From Coptodactyla brooksi (taxonomy: Eukaryota; Arthropoda; Insecta; Coleoptera; Scarabaeidae), in contig JAWQRM010000291.1 in assembly GCA_033557675.1 (NCBI GenBank), positions 1 to 24,676 of the forward strand: a stretch of DNA of 24,676 nucleotides. Direction: 5' to 3'. Positions 8,441-18,864 of the stretch are shown here, in pieces (position 1 is the first letter of the stretch; each line of letters begins with the position of its first letter). Both the position numbers and the translations under genes were made by a program. Below the pieces are notes generated by a model that did not search any database, was not told where the DNA came from, and was given only the letters and a program-made list of their open reading frames with translations.

Positions 8441-9140
8441 AAATAATTCTAATATTAATATACCTCTATGAAACATCGTGGACGGATTTTACATCTGAAT
8501 TTCGTCGGATTTTTGTCACTTTTATATCTTGGTTTTGCAAGAATTTCAAAGCAATTAGGCAGAATATTTTTGAAAATGGTTTGTTGCTTCAAAGGATTTG
8601 TTTAACCGAGGTTAAACCTTCCATTATTAACTAATATTCCGTAATTAATTTTAGACCAATCTTTATACATAATTTAATTTAATAATCGAAATTAAACATA
8701 TTTAATCAGTGAAATTTATATCATTGTACAGTATGAGGATAGAATCTCGCGCCATAGGACTTTTAAGCCGCGTCCACAATGCAATTCTTAACATGTACTT
8801 TCCATATATGTTAATATATTTAGTTATGTTGTTTATCATTAAATATATAAAATAATTGCATATACAGTATGACGATAAAATTTCCTACCATAGCCTCTGC
8901 TTTGTTGAACGGTTAGCAGCAGTCACGTTTGGCATATCGATGGTGGTGTATCGTACTACCTAGTGCTGTTTTGCTTACGTAAAACGGAATCAGAATACGT
9001 AAAACAGATCTCAGAAATATATCATTTTAAATGTTATTGGCATTGGCATATGCACAAAAGGAACATAAATTTATTATTATAAAAGGAAAATAAAACAATA
9101 TTCTAAAATAAAATTAATTCTTAAAATCCCATTCGAACAT
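8440..9140. other. AT-rich stretch with no gene; weak 136-bp-period repeat
   Basis: ACAGTATGAxGATAxAATxTC followed by CCATAG occurs from 8728 and again from 8864, offset 136 bp, suggesting two diverged copies of a small repeat. GTTTAACC-GA-GGTTAAAC near 8600 is a perfect 8-bp palindrome. No coding motif is seen. Confidence 0.5.
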
Positions 9141-9149
9141 CAAAAAGAA

Positions 9150-10218
9150 TATTAAATTTAAAAAATTACAATAACGACTCAAATAGGCCGCCCTGAGATG
9201 CCAAACAGTAACTAATCTCTCATAGAAATTCCTTCTAACATTAGAAAGCATGTCAGGTGTGAGAAGGTTACCTATTTCTATTATTTTAGCTCTCAGGGCG
9301 TCCGGATTTTCTGCTCAGTCGTGGCCGTACACGACCTGTTTCAAGAAGCTCCACAAAAAAAAATCGTTTGGGGACAAATCTGGAGATCTCGCTGACCATT
9401 TAATAACCCCTTTCCCACACATAATTCGATTAGGAAATGAATTTGTTAGAAATTCTTTAACTATAGCTGCATTATGTGCCGAACAGCCGCTCGTGCTGAT
9501 ACCAAACACCATCTAGGTCTATTGCGGAAATTTCGCGTATAGCAGGAAGTATTTGTGTATCTAACAATTCTACGTATTTTCAGAACGCTAAGATCTCATT
9601 AATAAAAAAGGGCCTATTAATGGTCACCAAGAATTCCAGTTCAAACGTTCACGTTTTTGCGGATATTGAGTACGAACAGGAAAACTTTTATGCACATTTT
9701 CCCGAGACCAATAAGGAACAATAGCAGGATTGTATTTTCCATGCAATGGAAAAGTAGATTCATCGGTGAAAACAATATTTTGAATAAAGTTTTCATCCTC
9801 ATCTACCTTTTCCATTACTCACTCACAAAACTCCATCCTTTGAATATTAATCCTCGAAAAACATCTCTTGACTTTCACCGAATTTATAGCTCTTGTAGCC
9901 GTGTTTGTGCAAAACAGTCCGTACAGTTTTACTGTCCACTTATGTGTTGTCTATTTCCACAGCAGCACAAATCATTTCGTCCCTTCTTACTTTCTCTTCA
10001 ACTTTTCCAGGTGAGCGCTCTTTTAAGTGGAATTTGGTACACTCCTTTAGACAATAACTTTTCTCAAAGTTCTGAATAAGTCTGATAATAGTTTGTCTGG
10101 TGGGAGCGGGCCTTCCTGCAAAAGATTGTACGAATAAATCGTGGCAATCACTTGCAGACCTACCACCGTAATGCCACCTGATAAGTTGAAAGTTTTCTTC
10201 AGCGGTGTACACACCCAT
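9150..10218 (-). pseudogene. Nearly full-length DUF4817-type Tc1/mariner-superfamily transposase, degenerate
   Basis: Read from 10,218 leftwards. The N-terminal HTH starts MGVYTAEENFQLIRWHYG and contains SFAGRPAPTRQTIIRLIQNF, a good match to the DUF4817 pattern fused to arthropod transposases. Next come a second HTH-like part with TVRTVLHKHGYKSYKF, then KVDEDENFIQNIVFTDESTF with the first catalytic Asp (about 9,770), then TQYPQK, GPFFIN, LLDTQILPAIREISAIDLDG, a degraded second catalytic block (WYQHE/GCSAHNA, Asp not seen), SARSPDLSPNDFFLW with the third catalytic position, VVYG, and a tail ITP-like LLTPDMLSNVRRNFYERLV. Total span is about 1.07 kb, the expected length for about 350 residues. 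At least three frameshifts and several stops are needed to follow it. The ATG at 10,218 is chosen because the DUF4817 motif begins right there. Termini could not be defined. Confidence 0.85.
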
Positions 10219-10219
10219 T

Positions 10220-10790
10220 TCTTTTAATTATGTTTACTAGAAATATATGTGCTCTGTGTACTAAACAACTAAGTAATGCCCATAATTCCCGTAATGCCGT
10301 CACATCGGCAATATGATGAATGGGGATACTGCGTAAGGCGTATTCGCTATAGCCCCTACTATGCGTCCCACTTTAACACGTATTGCGGGCGCGGCTAAAA
10401 GTCGTGTGGTTATCCTCTGTATATCTTTGTTCGAACAATAATAATTTGCAACGTAACTGTTACAAACGTTATTTATACGTACTGTCGTTAGTTCTGATCA
10501 CAACAAAACAACAATGGACAAACAGTTCACTTAAATACTATCGCAAATTGGTATATGTTTTAGACTTGTACCATATCTTGAGGAAGTTCTTTGCCAGATA
10601 AATCGCTGCCAGGTTCCAACGAAGAATTATATCATAAATATGTATATCTTACACTAGATCATTTTCTATATATTCGTTTTCAAATGTCTATGCTTACCGA
10701 CAACAGGACTATCGTTTAACAATAAATTGTTGAATGTATTATTGAATGAAGCCGATTGTTTGATAGTAATTTCAAGACTTCGTGATCATT
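10220..10790. other. No recognised gene
   Basis: Contains AAGGCGTATTC near 10,335 preceded by ATACTGCGTA, a pair of short motifs also found together (in the other order) near 2582-2612. Otherwise anonymous. Confidence 0.45.
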
Positions 10791-10799
10791 CTCCATGAA

Positions 10800-11385
10800 A
10801 ATTTCACGCCGACTTGAACACATTAGCAGTGTGTTGAAGTCATTTGAAATAATTTTCAAAACTTATCGCATTTTCAAATCGCCGGTGTTGGCCTTCCTTC
10901 TTACGTGTGAGTTATGTGCAAATCCATTTCTCCCCTCCTGCGTGAACTATGAAACGCTGTCCTTTCGAGATGGAAGCCGAACATTACGTTCATCGTTCTA
11001 TCTCTGTTGATATATGACTATTACATGAATGTATGTATCATCCATATAGGTAATGGTACATCCTTTATTTCTATATGTACGCATTTTATCAGCAATTCTG
11101 TCTGAAAATAACTTATTTCGTACCGTTTCACTAAAATCTTTCGATTGATTGTGCTTTTGCCAACGAAAAGCAAGTCTGTAAACTCCTGTCCGCAGCGATT
11201 TTTCGCATCTTCGATACCAGGTGTCTTCCATAAATATCCACTAAATCGCCCAGTTTGTCGACATAATTGATTTTCGAAGTAGCACGCTATCAAAATCATC
11301 TAATGAAATTTTTGATTTCCTATGCTTCAGTGCCAAGTATAAGAAGTCGATTTAACTATTTTTTGTTAGTACCTTGTGTATTTCG
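10800..11385 (-). pseudogene. IS630/DDE_3-like transposase remnant
   Basis: On the minus strand from about 11,385: KHRKSKISLDDFDSVLLRKS, equivalent to the (R)xxxxLDDFDxxxxRxxI linker of a large arthropod IS630-like family. After a gap follows ADKMRTYRNKGCTITYMDDT and YIH (about 11,085-11,030), the block YxDETYxH with the first catalytic Asp, here DDT instead of DET. Then come SRKDSVS, EGRNGFAHNSHVRRKANTGD (family: HAG..GFxPxA...KxGDYH) and NAISFENYFK (family: MNxExFxKWL) down to about 10,820. Stops and frame changes separate the blocks. The third catalytic residue region is not visible. The element sits between a DUF4817-type remnant and a hAT remnant, all in the same orientation. The family call rests on motif order and is moderately sure. 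Confidence 0.6.
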
Positions 11386-11469
11386 ACGTAAACACCAATG
11401 TACAACCCACCACATGTCCTCCTTCTTAATCTTCATTTTATTAATATTAATGACAGATAGTAATTAACA

Positions 11470-11995
11470 CTCATAAAAATATAATTCACGTGATAATAGA
11501 ACGCCATTTCTGGAATTGAGATTCATTTGAACACCAGTTCACTATTGTTCATCGCGTTCTGGCAAGCGATTAATTGAAAATGTTTGGTCAGAACACGCGT
11601 TTAGCTACCAAATAATGAGAATATTCAATGATGTGGTTGGGTGTGTGCACATCTCATCGGCAATTTAAAAGCAATGTATTTGATAAAAATATATTGCAAT
11701 TATGGCAATTTAAAGCAATATATGAGTGATAAAGGTAATGGTTTAAAAGAGATTTAATAAAGACACAAATGTGTAGGGAAAATAAATAGTTTTGAAACAA
11801 AAAATATTTTTCTACAGCGCTACTCGTTGTTTACTTTAGCGTATTAAATTTTCAAAATGTTCCCATACATTTCCCATACATATGGGAATATCTGTAAATA
11901 AGTTACAAGAAAATGTTTTTAAACTGTTAATATCAGACTTTTTTGTTATACATTCACCTCATTTTGCGTAACGAAATCAGATAAGGATAGAAACT
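11470..11995. other. No recognised gene
   Basis: AT-rich. The part next to the hAT remnant (about 11,830-11,990) may contain its decayed downstream sequence; on the minus strand a KHFLVTYLQIFPYVW-like peptide is compatible with the HLxxLxxxFxxYFP region of ZBED5-type transposases, but stops make this tentative. Confidence 0.35.
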
Positions 11996-11998
11996 TTT

Positions 11999-12420
11999 TC
12001 AAACATCCCTTTTCAAGTTTTTCCCTCCACAGTACCACTTTCGTCCTGTCTCCATTTCTTGCGTCAGTAGCTTGCCTATGAATAATTTTGTACCAGTTAA
12101 AGCAGCTGGTTCGACATTAGTTATACTTAAATACTTTTCCCATAAACTACCATTTTCAACCAAAACATGGTTTACTGTCTTCTCCTGTACATTTTTTGTA
12201 AATACTTCATAACATAATATACAATACATAAAATAAAATAGTTCTTCATAGTTCTTCAACACTTTTTTTAAAAAATATCTTATAATTACTAATAACTGAG
12301 ACATGTCGGTAGCATGTGTGCTATCATCAAACTGTGTAGCAAATTCCCCACCTTGAGTGATTTGTTATAATAGTTGCTTAATTAGCAACGAACAGTATTT
12401 ACTTATAAGGGTATGCGTTT
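11999..12420 (-). pseudogene. hAT transposase fragment (ZBED5/SCAND3-like)
   Basis: The minus strand reads, before the first Met, QITQGGEFATQFDDSTHATD, then MSQLLVIIRYF, then a 30-residue stretch, VNHVLVENGSLWEKYLSITN and VEPAALTG, ending at a stop near 11,999. This follows the ZBED5/SCAND3 family of hAT transposase-like proteins: FALQxDESTDVxxxxQLLxFVRY, then FFxxxxLxWxxCxxxxTDGAPAMxG. The first D (DDST for DEST) corresponds to the first catalytic Asp. In the second block TDGAPAM has become TNVEPAAL, so the catalytic Asp is lost. An in-frame TAA lies shortly before QITQGG. The BED zinc finger, the remaining catalytic core and the dimerisation domain were not found. Active hAT transposases use cut-and-paste; this piece cannot. 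Confidence 0.7.
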
Positions 12421-12424
12421 TAGT

Positions 12425-13690
12425 TTGTCTGCATATTTTGCCCATGTATAATTTTCAACATTTTTATGCGGGCACGTAGTACAAGCGTTTCTAAATTATT
12501 CTAAATTATTGCTGAAGGTTCGAAACAGCAGGCAACAATTTTTCTCTAAAATCTTTCAAAGGTCCTTGCAAAAAGAAAAAAGTTATAAAAGTATAAATCA
12601 AAATTAAACATGGAATCCAGAATGTGTAGATTATGCCTATATATAACAGTGTATCATGTTCTAAACTGGCAGGAAGTAAGTACTTATAAACACAATCAAA
12701 CAAAGCAACTAAAAACATCTTTATGAATTATAATAAGATCGCCAATAACGTATAGAAAATAAAACAAATTGTCAACGGAATTTAATTCATAATATAAAAT
12801 TGCCGTTTTGAAATTATTGCTCTTTATCCCACCTAGTATTACTTACCCTTCCGGTATATAATTGACTAATACGTGATTAGAACAACTGAACTAATTAATT
12901 AGGACAGAATTAACCATATCCACAATTCAAAATTATGTTTAGCGAAAATGTGTTTACACAGAATAGCAAACGAATTAAATAACTTATTATGAGACTTTTT
13001 TTTATAAACGAGAACTGTTTTATCAAATTTTCACAGCATGCAAATTAGTAAATTATGAATTAGTACATGGTGAAAAGAAAAAGGTATCTGTATGGTAGAT
13101 ATTTTGTTTAATTTTATTTTCATCTATTGAATTAGCCGTTGCTGAATGAAAGTTTGTTGTACTCAATTAAAATAACAAAACACGATTAAAGCTTTGTTTT
13201 ATTCACTGCACCGTAAATAAAACGGTAAAATTGTTACGGTTGCAGAAAATAAAGTGGAAAGTTGAACCGGATTTATGTTAATCTCTTAATGAAGTGGGGA
13301 CTGATTTAACATGTTCTTTTTTATGGTGAATAAAATATTAGAATTAAAGATATATTAAAATGCATTCGTTGTATTCTTCAATATTTATCCAACAAATGAA
13401 CTTGTTGGATAAATAAATGCAATAAATGCTTGAAGATAAGTAAATTTTACTTTCGTAAATTTAAATAATAAATTAGATGATCAAAAATGTAGCTATTTCA
13501 TGTGCTGCTGGTCCACTGAAAAAGGTATGTTTATTGTGCATTTAAATGTATAATTGAAGATTATCAACAATGCTATTAATTAGTGTTTATAAATAAAAAA
13601 CGCTTGTTCTGAAAACTGGTTTATTATTTCCAAAAGCAATTATTTCGGAAATATTTTAGTTGCGAATTATGAATTTATTAACAAAGTATT
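12425..13690. other. Long AT-rich stretch with no recognised gene
   Basis: A minus-strand open frame at 12,506-12,718 encodes a hydrophobic, possibly membrane-spanning 70-residue peptide with no known motif; I regard it as chance. A 14-bp inverted repeat at 13,382-13,415 is listed separately. Nothing else is recognised. Confidence 0.5.
13382..13415. repeat. Perfect 14-bp inverted repeat, 6-nt loop
   Basis: TATTTATCCAACAA (13,382-13,395), loop ATGAAC, TTGTTGGATAAATA (13,402-13,415). Confidence 0.9.
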
Positions 13691-13694
13691 TGGC

Positions 13695-13820
13695 TCATAT
13701 TTCATAATACATTTTCCTCCATTCCACTTTATCCCTTGACTTCTCCTTCCAATTACGTATTTCTTCCAATTGTCGCTCTATCGTTTTTGACCACTTTATT
13801 CTTGGTTAATCTCTCCCTCC
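13695..13820 (-). pseudogene. C-terminal tail of a LINE reverse transcriptase ORF
   Basis: The minus strand reads PRIKWSKTIERQLEEIRNWK followed by EKSRDKVEWRKMYYEI and a TGA at 13,697-13,695. The pattern RPxxRWxxxIxxDLxxI...WxxxAxDRxxWRxxV just before the stop is the conserved C-terminal end of many insect LINE ORF2 proteins (RTE, R1 and jockey-like clades). An in-frame TAA precedes PRIKW. A possible upstream piece of the same element lies at 14,092-14,270 on the same strand, so about 1.5 kb or more of reverse transcriptase would have been deleted between them. Confidence 0.55.
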
Positions 13821-13942
13821 TTTACCTCTTAAACTATTGTTATTACTGAAAACCTTAGGAAAATAATATTTAAATAATATGGTTTCACTGTTTTTCCTCT
13901 AACTTTTTAGAAAATAGTACAATATTTGTTTTCAATGTTAGC

Positions 13943-14016
13943 TATTGTATTCCAATCTCATTCTGACGAACATTTTGTTGATTTGGTTCACACTTTCATC
14001 ATTTTCATGTGAAAAT
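13943..14016. repeat. Dispersed repeat, copy A
   Basis: TATTGTATTCCAATCTC, then ATTCTGACGAACATTTTGTT, TGGTTCAC and TTTCATCATTTT match 22,134-22,217 on the same strand in the same order with an insertion of about 10 bp. Family unknown. Confidence 0.45.
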
Positions 14017-14091
14017 TAGAACATGTTATATAGGTTTCTGAGTCTTGAGTAGTGAGGTGAAGATGGTGTTCTGTTGGTTATTCATTTGTAT

Positions 14092-14270
14092 CTTGCCCAT
14101 TTGCCTTGTATTGCCAATATTGCAATTGTCTCTTCAATGGTACCTGGCTCATTTATTGAGATGTTCGGCGTAGTTAGAATCGGCCGTATTGAAGCGGTAC
14201 GATCTCGACTGTTCATGCATGTATTATAAAATAATTCATACATTCCACTCTATTATCTTCCAAACCTTCT
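14092..14270 (-). pseudogene. Probable LINE fragment from just upstream of the reverse-transcriptase domain
   Basis: An open minus-strand frame reads MNSRDRTASIRPILTTPNIS followed by INEPGTIEETIAILAIQGKW and ends TGA at 14,094-14,092. EPxTxEEIxxAIxxLKxGKAxGxDxI is the conserved linker before reverse-transcriptase motif 1 of insect LINEs; here the LKxGKA core reads LAIQGKW. A YELFYNT stretch just upstream would fit the RWxEYFxxLLN element that normally precedes it. The match is weaker than for the other LINE pieces and has no catalytic residue in it. Confidence 0.4.
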
Positions 14271-14529
14271 GCTGTCTTAGAATATATTTGAATACAATAA
14301 TATATATTTATATCTGAAAAAAAATCAATTTACGAATTGCTAATTTATAATTAGATTTTGCGCTTTGCTCTATTGTTAATTTTCCTGCTGTTGTTTTAGT
14401 TACCTCTTTTCCTTCTCAATCCTTCGCTGTTACCTTATCCAGCTCCATATAAAGCCGATTTTCATGGACTATTCCTTACGGAATTCAAATAAATTTCCCT
14501 CTGGTCTAATTTACAAGTCTAAGAAGTGC

Positions 14530-14890
14530 AGGGTGTTCCAACAGTCTTTCAAAATGAAACTTCCATGATGAAGCACTGGATACGTTTAATGAAACATTTT
14601 TATTTTGTATTAAAGTACGGCTTCTGGGATTTATTTTTTAAAAATTGTGTCTTCTAGATGTATTTTGCTTGTACTCTTATAAACGAGACGTAAAATTTCT
14701 GAGAACGGCTCGGTACGTATTCTCCATCACCGCTGCCATTTCTTCTCAGATATTTTGTTTTAATTTGGCCAGAAAGGGCGAATTACTGTATACCTTTGAT
14801 TTAAGATAGCCCCATAGGAAAACGTCTATTGGTGTTAAATCGGGGCTACGTGCAGGTCAATTTATGTCACCTCGTCTGGATATCATTTTT
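14530..14890 (-). pseudogene. 3' end of a DUF4817-type transposon with transposase C-terminus
   Basis: The minus strand from about 14,885 reads PARSPDLTPIDVFLWGYLKS followed by KVYSNSPFLAKLKQNI, a stop, EEMAAVMENTYRAVLRNFTS and a stop at 14,679. PARSPDLTPxDxFLWGxLKxxVY is the signature around the third catalytic residue of arthropod DUF4817-type transposases, and the helical tail after it is typical. At 14,529 the sequence CAGGGTGTTCCAACAGTCTT has the look of a terminal inverted repeat of such elements (CAGGGTGTTC-type ends), but its partner is absent. Everything upstream of the third catalytic block has been lost. Confidence 0.75.
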
Positions 14891-15040
14891 CAAACAACTG
14901 GTAAAGACTTGTACATTTACTTTCTCTATGTCAACAGTACATGCATAGAAATTTAAAAAACGTATTATTAAAGATAATACTCTTATGAATAGTTATTTAG
15001 ATTTAGTGGTTCTTTCTTCAGGAATTCTTACATTATTTTT

Positions 15041-15226
15041 TCATATGAATTTATTATTTGATATTGGAATCCATTGACTACTGTATAGGAGCGTGTCAGT
15101 TGCGGCTTCCAATATTTGCTCCCAATAATCGAATAATCCCGGGTGTCTACTCAAAGCCACAAATATATCGTTAAATAATTTTAAATAAACATCAATCACG
15201 ATATCGATCCAAACCTTTAAAGTGAC
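15041..15226 (-). other. Candidate exon or unrecognised coding relic (61 codons, no ATG start)
   Basis: An open frame on the minus strand, preceded by an in-frame TAA and ending TGA at 15,043-15,041, includes LFNDIFVALSRHPGLFDYWE followed by QILEAATDTLLYSSQWIP. Amino-acid composition is protein-like (mixed charged, aromatic, Pro and Gly), unlike the Ile/Tyr/Phe/Lys-rich frames around it, and the local GC is higher. Upstream a pyrimidine-free but CAG/AAG-bearing sequence offers only weak splice acceptors, and no good donor is seen, so I cannot model it as an exon. I do not recognise the family. Length alone is not significant in this composition. Confidence 0.25.
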
Positions 15227-15249
15227 TTAAACTGCAATTTCTTTTCTTT

Positions 15250-16740
15250 TCTTTTAGAAAAATGTCGATATAATTAGTTATGTGAGCTCATACCTCTTAT
15301 TTTCCTGAAATTAGGATAATTGGCAACAACAGCATTTCAATGGTTTCAGCCCTTCTTATAACTGTGCGCAATTTCGAGATTCTATTCGTGATTTCAACCT
15401 GCGTCTCATGGAAGAATCTGTTACACCGTGGGAGAAATTTAATTAGAAACCTTTGCTTAACGGCTGCCTGCTAAGGCATTCATTTAAGAGGAAACTTTTC
15501 TTTTCCCTCTGACGCAACACTCACCAATCTCACCTTAATTAATTGATGTAAGTAAACGAATGGAAGTAGCAACTGTATTTGTTTTTAGTCGACACAAACA
15601 AACAATTCTTTCTCTGAAGAAAGTTGTAACACCTTTAATTATATTTTGTGGAGGATTATATAACTAGGCGCTTCCATACCAATTCGACAAAGTAGGGAAA
15701 GACTTACTTAGATATAGACCTGATGAGCTGGCAGTACAAAAGAAATTTAATAGACATAATATACACAATATTTCAGAATAGGGAAAACCTTTACAAATAA
15801 AGTTTATGTATAAAAAGCATTGTCATATAAATTGTAGTTTCCATTCTCATACCACCTCGTGCCACCTTTTTGTGGATTTCCATTAGCTTCAGCTGGGTAT
15901 AATTTAGTTATCATCCATTCCTTCTCTATATAGGAACAAATAAAAACATAACTGTTTTATAGATAAACGTAGAACCTGGTAGTGTTTGTAGCTAATGTTA
16001 CTATTGAAAATAATACATTTTTAATGAGAGGTGAATAATTGCACTTACTGTATTATTCATTACGCTTAACTTTTAATATATTTATAGTAAATATTTTGTG
16101 TCTATCACTAAAGTGCACTTATCAACACTGTACACTAAATTACAGTTACTATGTTTTTCAATATATACATGTGTATAGTTATGAACACTTTTGTAGATAT
16201 ACCCCCTGTCCGCGTGAGTTCTAGGTGTAGGCCATCTATTTGATATATATTATATCAAGGTTGTCCAGTGTGTTAATACGTGGACATGGACATACGTGGA
16301 CATATGTTAATACGTGGACAACCGGTATATTAGTCTTCGTCATTTTGCAGTCCCAAATCTTCATTAACTTCATTTTTCCATTCCAAATATTCTAAATTAT
16401 TTTAAAATACTTTACAATTGGAACAATTGCTACTATCTGCACTTTTGAACTACTAATTCTTTTAAACTTTGAATACTTTTGAACACTCGATAGCGCTACT
16501 AAATTGTTTCACATAAAATCATCTAATAACGTTATCGTCTACTGGCATAATATCTACTTTATCGTTTTATCGAAGATTTAACAAATCCGTTGGTTGTATT
16601 TCCCTTACTTGTATTGCAGGCATTCGGCGCCCCTCTCGCTTTTTTTACCACTTATTTATATAAAAAAACCTAGAAGTAGGTTGAACAGCATTTTAGGTTG
16701 TAATAACATTTCTGAACTGAGATTATTCGAGATATAGCAT
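15250..16740. other. AT-rich stretch with no recognised gene
   Basis: A plus-strand segment at about 15,330-15,445 reads somewhat protein-like in one frame (ends at a TAG) but carries no motif. The open frame at 16,039-16,224 is Tyr/Leu-rich and looks like chance. The small repeat cluster at 16,259-16,323 is listed separately. Confidence 0.45.
16259..16323. repeat. 65-bp block bounded by 9-bp inverted repeats with three TACGTGGACA copies
   Basis: GGTTGTCCA at 16,259-16,267 and TGGACAACC at 16,315-16,323 are exact complements. Between and overlapping them TACGTGGACA occurs at 16,277, 16,293 and 16,311, and TGTTAATACGTGGACA is repeated exactly at 16,271 and 16,305 (34 bp apart). Confidence 0.85.
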
Positions 16741-16749
16741 TATATATAA

Positions 16750-16751
<2 letters not shown>

Positions 16752-16786
<35 letters not shown>
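16752..16786. repeat. (TA)n microsatellite
   Basis: An uninterrupted run of about 17 TA units. It produces an IYIYIY tail in a minus-strand open frame crossing it. Confidence 0.95.
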
Positions 16787-16790
<4 letters not shown>

Positions 16791-17106
16791 AAGATGATTT
16801 CTATTTGGTACTCTGGTGCTTCGTTGAGGGACATATTGAAAGCACCATACTGAAGCTAGGGATGATTGCAGCGGTGATAAGCATTTTTCTTGAATGAGTG
16901 ATTTCGTCCAATTTCTGTTGAACGAAAAATCTATTGAATGATGTGCTATAAAACGACCACTACCCATCCCACTTTCGAAATCATCGGCTGAAATGTAGTG
17001 AATTGTAGTCTGAGTAATATGCAAATCCTCGTCAATTAAAATGTCTATGAACGAGTAATCACTTTGCTTCCGAAAGAAGATCTGAAATACAAAAAATCCA
17101 AGCACT

Positions 17107-18115
17107 GATATCCAACTTGACGAAATCATGAAAAATATCAAAAAGTTAAAGTTATTATCATATCAGCAATCATTTATTGGAGAAGATGGTATAAAACTGC
17201 TTCGTACATTAATAAATCCTGCTACTTGGAAAAAACTGATTCCTGATTACTGAAAACTAGCTATAATTGTGCCGATCAACAAAAACTCTACGAAAGGATA
17301 TTAGAGGATCGGTTAAAGAAACAAATAAGCAAAACATTACAACGAAAAACACTTATAGCGGGAAGAACTACACAAGATTGGATTTTCAGTTTGAGACACA
17401 TTTCAGAAAGAATTGTGGAAATAGAAAACTGTACCTTACGAATTCCGCATGTTGATTAAAATAATGCAAAACATAAAGCAATAATATGAGGGATCTTATC
17501 CACGATTTAGAAATTTGCCTGTAAAAAAGCAGGTATTTGTATTTGAATAGCAATAATTTAACCTACTAATATTAGTACCGTCGCATTAGTTTTCATTATT
17601 TTAATGGCTCTCCATTATCCCTACCAGTACCAAAACCAAAATGAACTATTACAATATTTTGAGTACAAGAAAGCCACCAGCTATCACAAAAAATCGTAAA
17701 TGTTATTTTTTTATTATATTTTTATATTTTTATTTATAACTGGCATTACTGCACAAATACAAAAACGCGTTATGTGTTTGATTTTTGGCTTAGAATGTCG
17801 TGTATTTTGCAGCCCTACATTCCGAAAGTATTTCATGATGACGTTCTCTAGCATTTATATTTTGAAGGTAGTTGTACACGTGAAGAGAAACGTGGACAGT
17901 TTTCCGATCTAGAATAATACATACAACACTCCCAACTCTCATAGTCTTGTCAGGCCTTACCACTCTACGTCCACTTTCGAAAAGAGTCCAGAAGATTGTA
18001 CAATAAGCTGCCACCATGCATTACACACTTGACAAACGTTAATCAATTTAGGTTTGAAGTAAAGAAAATTCTTATTGACGGCGGTTTCTACAGTAATCGT
18101 GAGTTTCTGAGCTGA
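17107..18115 (+). pseudogene. Jockey-like LINE reverse transcriptase, large internal deletions
   Basis: Part 1 (17,107-17,276): DIQLDEIMKNIKKLKLLSYQ, then GEDGIKLLRTLINPATWKKL, a TGA, and KLAIIVPI, equivalent to the EVxxxIxxLKxxKAxGxDGI to WKxAxIxPI entry of the domain. Part 2 (17,280-17,459, shifted frame): QKLYERILEDRLKKQISKTL, then TTQDWIFSLRHISERI and a stop, the motif 2 region; joining VPI directly to KLYERILEDRL means the KKGDxxxxxNYRxI segment was deleted. Part 3 (about 17,745-18,115): QKRVMCLIFGLECRVFCSPT, FRKYFMMTFSSIYILKVVVH, VKRN, a stop, then after frame changes FEKSP, LYNKLPP and FRFEVKKILIDGGFYSNREF with TGA at 18,113-18,115, the usual end of a jockey-type ORF2. The FxDYxKAFD and YxDD catalytic blocks are absent. 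No poly(A) tail is obvious. Unrelated by sequence to the RTE element at 7.1-8.4 kb. Confidence 0.75.
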
Positions 18116-18119
18116 ATCT

Positions 18120-18860
18120 TGGCGTAAATGAACTGTGATATTTATGCACTTTATGCTTTTGCTTGTTTGCTAGTTGGTTTATTGTGAAAAAGCTTACTCG
18201 TCTATAATTGTGCAATGACCTATAAAAATCACTAAGCAGGTAACACAAAACTACATATGATATAGTATGCTATTTTGTGACAAAAAGCATGGTGTTTCGT
18301 AATAAAATGAATAAATATTGGAAACGTAAGTTATTATACGCATAACATTTTAATATTGAAAATACTATATTTAATTACATATTTTTTAAATGTATTCAGC
18401 TTACCGCATGCGTCTTAAATTTTGCCGGAAGAAATTGTTACCTGATTATTTTATTCCGAACATGATATGCTCAACAAATAGTAGTAATATTATTAGTTAA
18501 GGTATTTTGTTAAGAAGAGTGAATATTTTGCTGCTGCTACGAGTGTAAACATAAGAAGTATTATACGGATGATGGGTGAAAGTAAGACAAAAGAAAATTA
18601 CGATATATAATCAAGCCTAATCCCAAAGAGAAAACAGGAGATTAAAAATCTCATTAGGTTTTGATCCTGTAACCCTCTGAATATTAACTATAGACATAGA
18701 GAGCCCAAATGATGAAGTCACCCTTAATTACTATTCACTAGAATCTGACTAAGACTCATGTGATGTAAGGAACTTCTACAAGATATCGAAGAAGATCCTT
18801 CATCTTTTAAAGTGTATACTGATTTGTAATAGTATTTCGGACTGTCTATGATTGTACATA
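18120..18860. other. No recognised gene
   Basis: AT-rich with no recognisable coding segment. It precedes the hammerhead-like motif and may hold its decayed element, but I find no reverse transcriptase or GIY-YIG motif. Confidence 0.4.
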
Positions 18861-18864
18861 CAAC

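Noticed and set aside
9657..10079. 140-codon plus-strand open frame
   Set aside because: It is the reverse-strand shadow of the DUF4817-type transposase remnant, whose motifs are clear on the minus strand.
12506..12718. Hydrophobic 70-codon minus-strand frame
   Set aside because: T/A-rich DNA readily yields Leu/Ile/Phe-rich frames; no family motif or flanking exon signal.
16740..17141. 133-codon minus-strand open frame
   Set aside because: Its end is an Ile-Tyr run from the TA microsatellite, it has no recognisable domain, and its start overlaps the beginning of the plus-strand LINE remnant.
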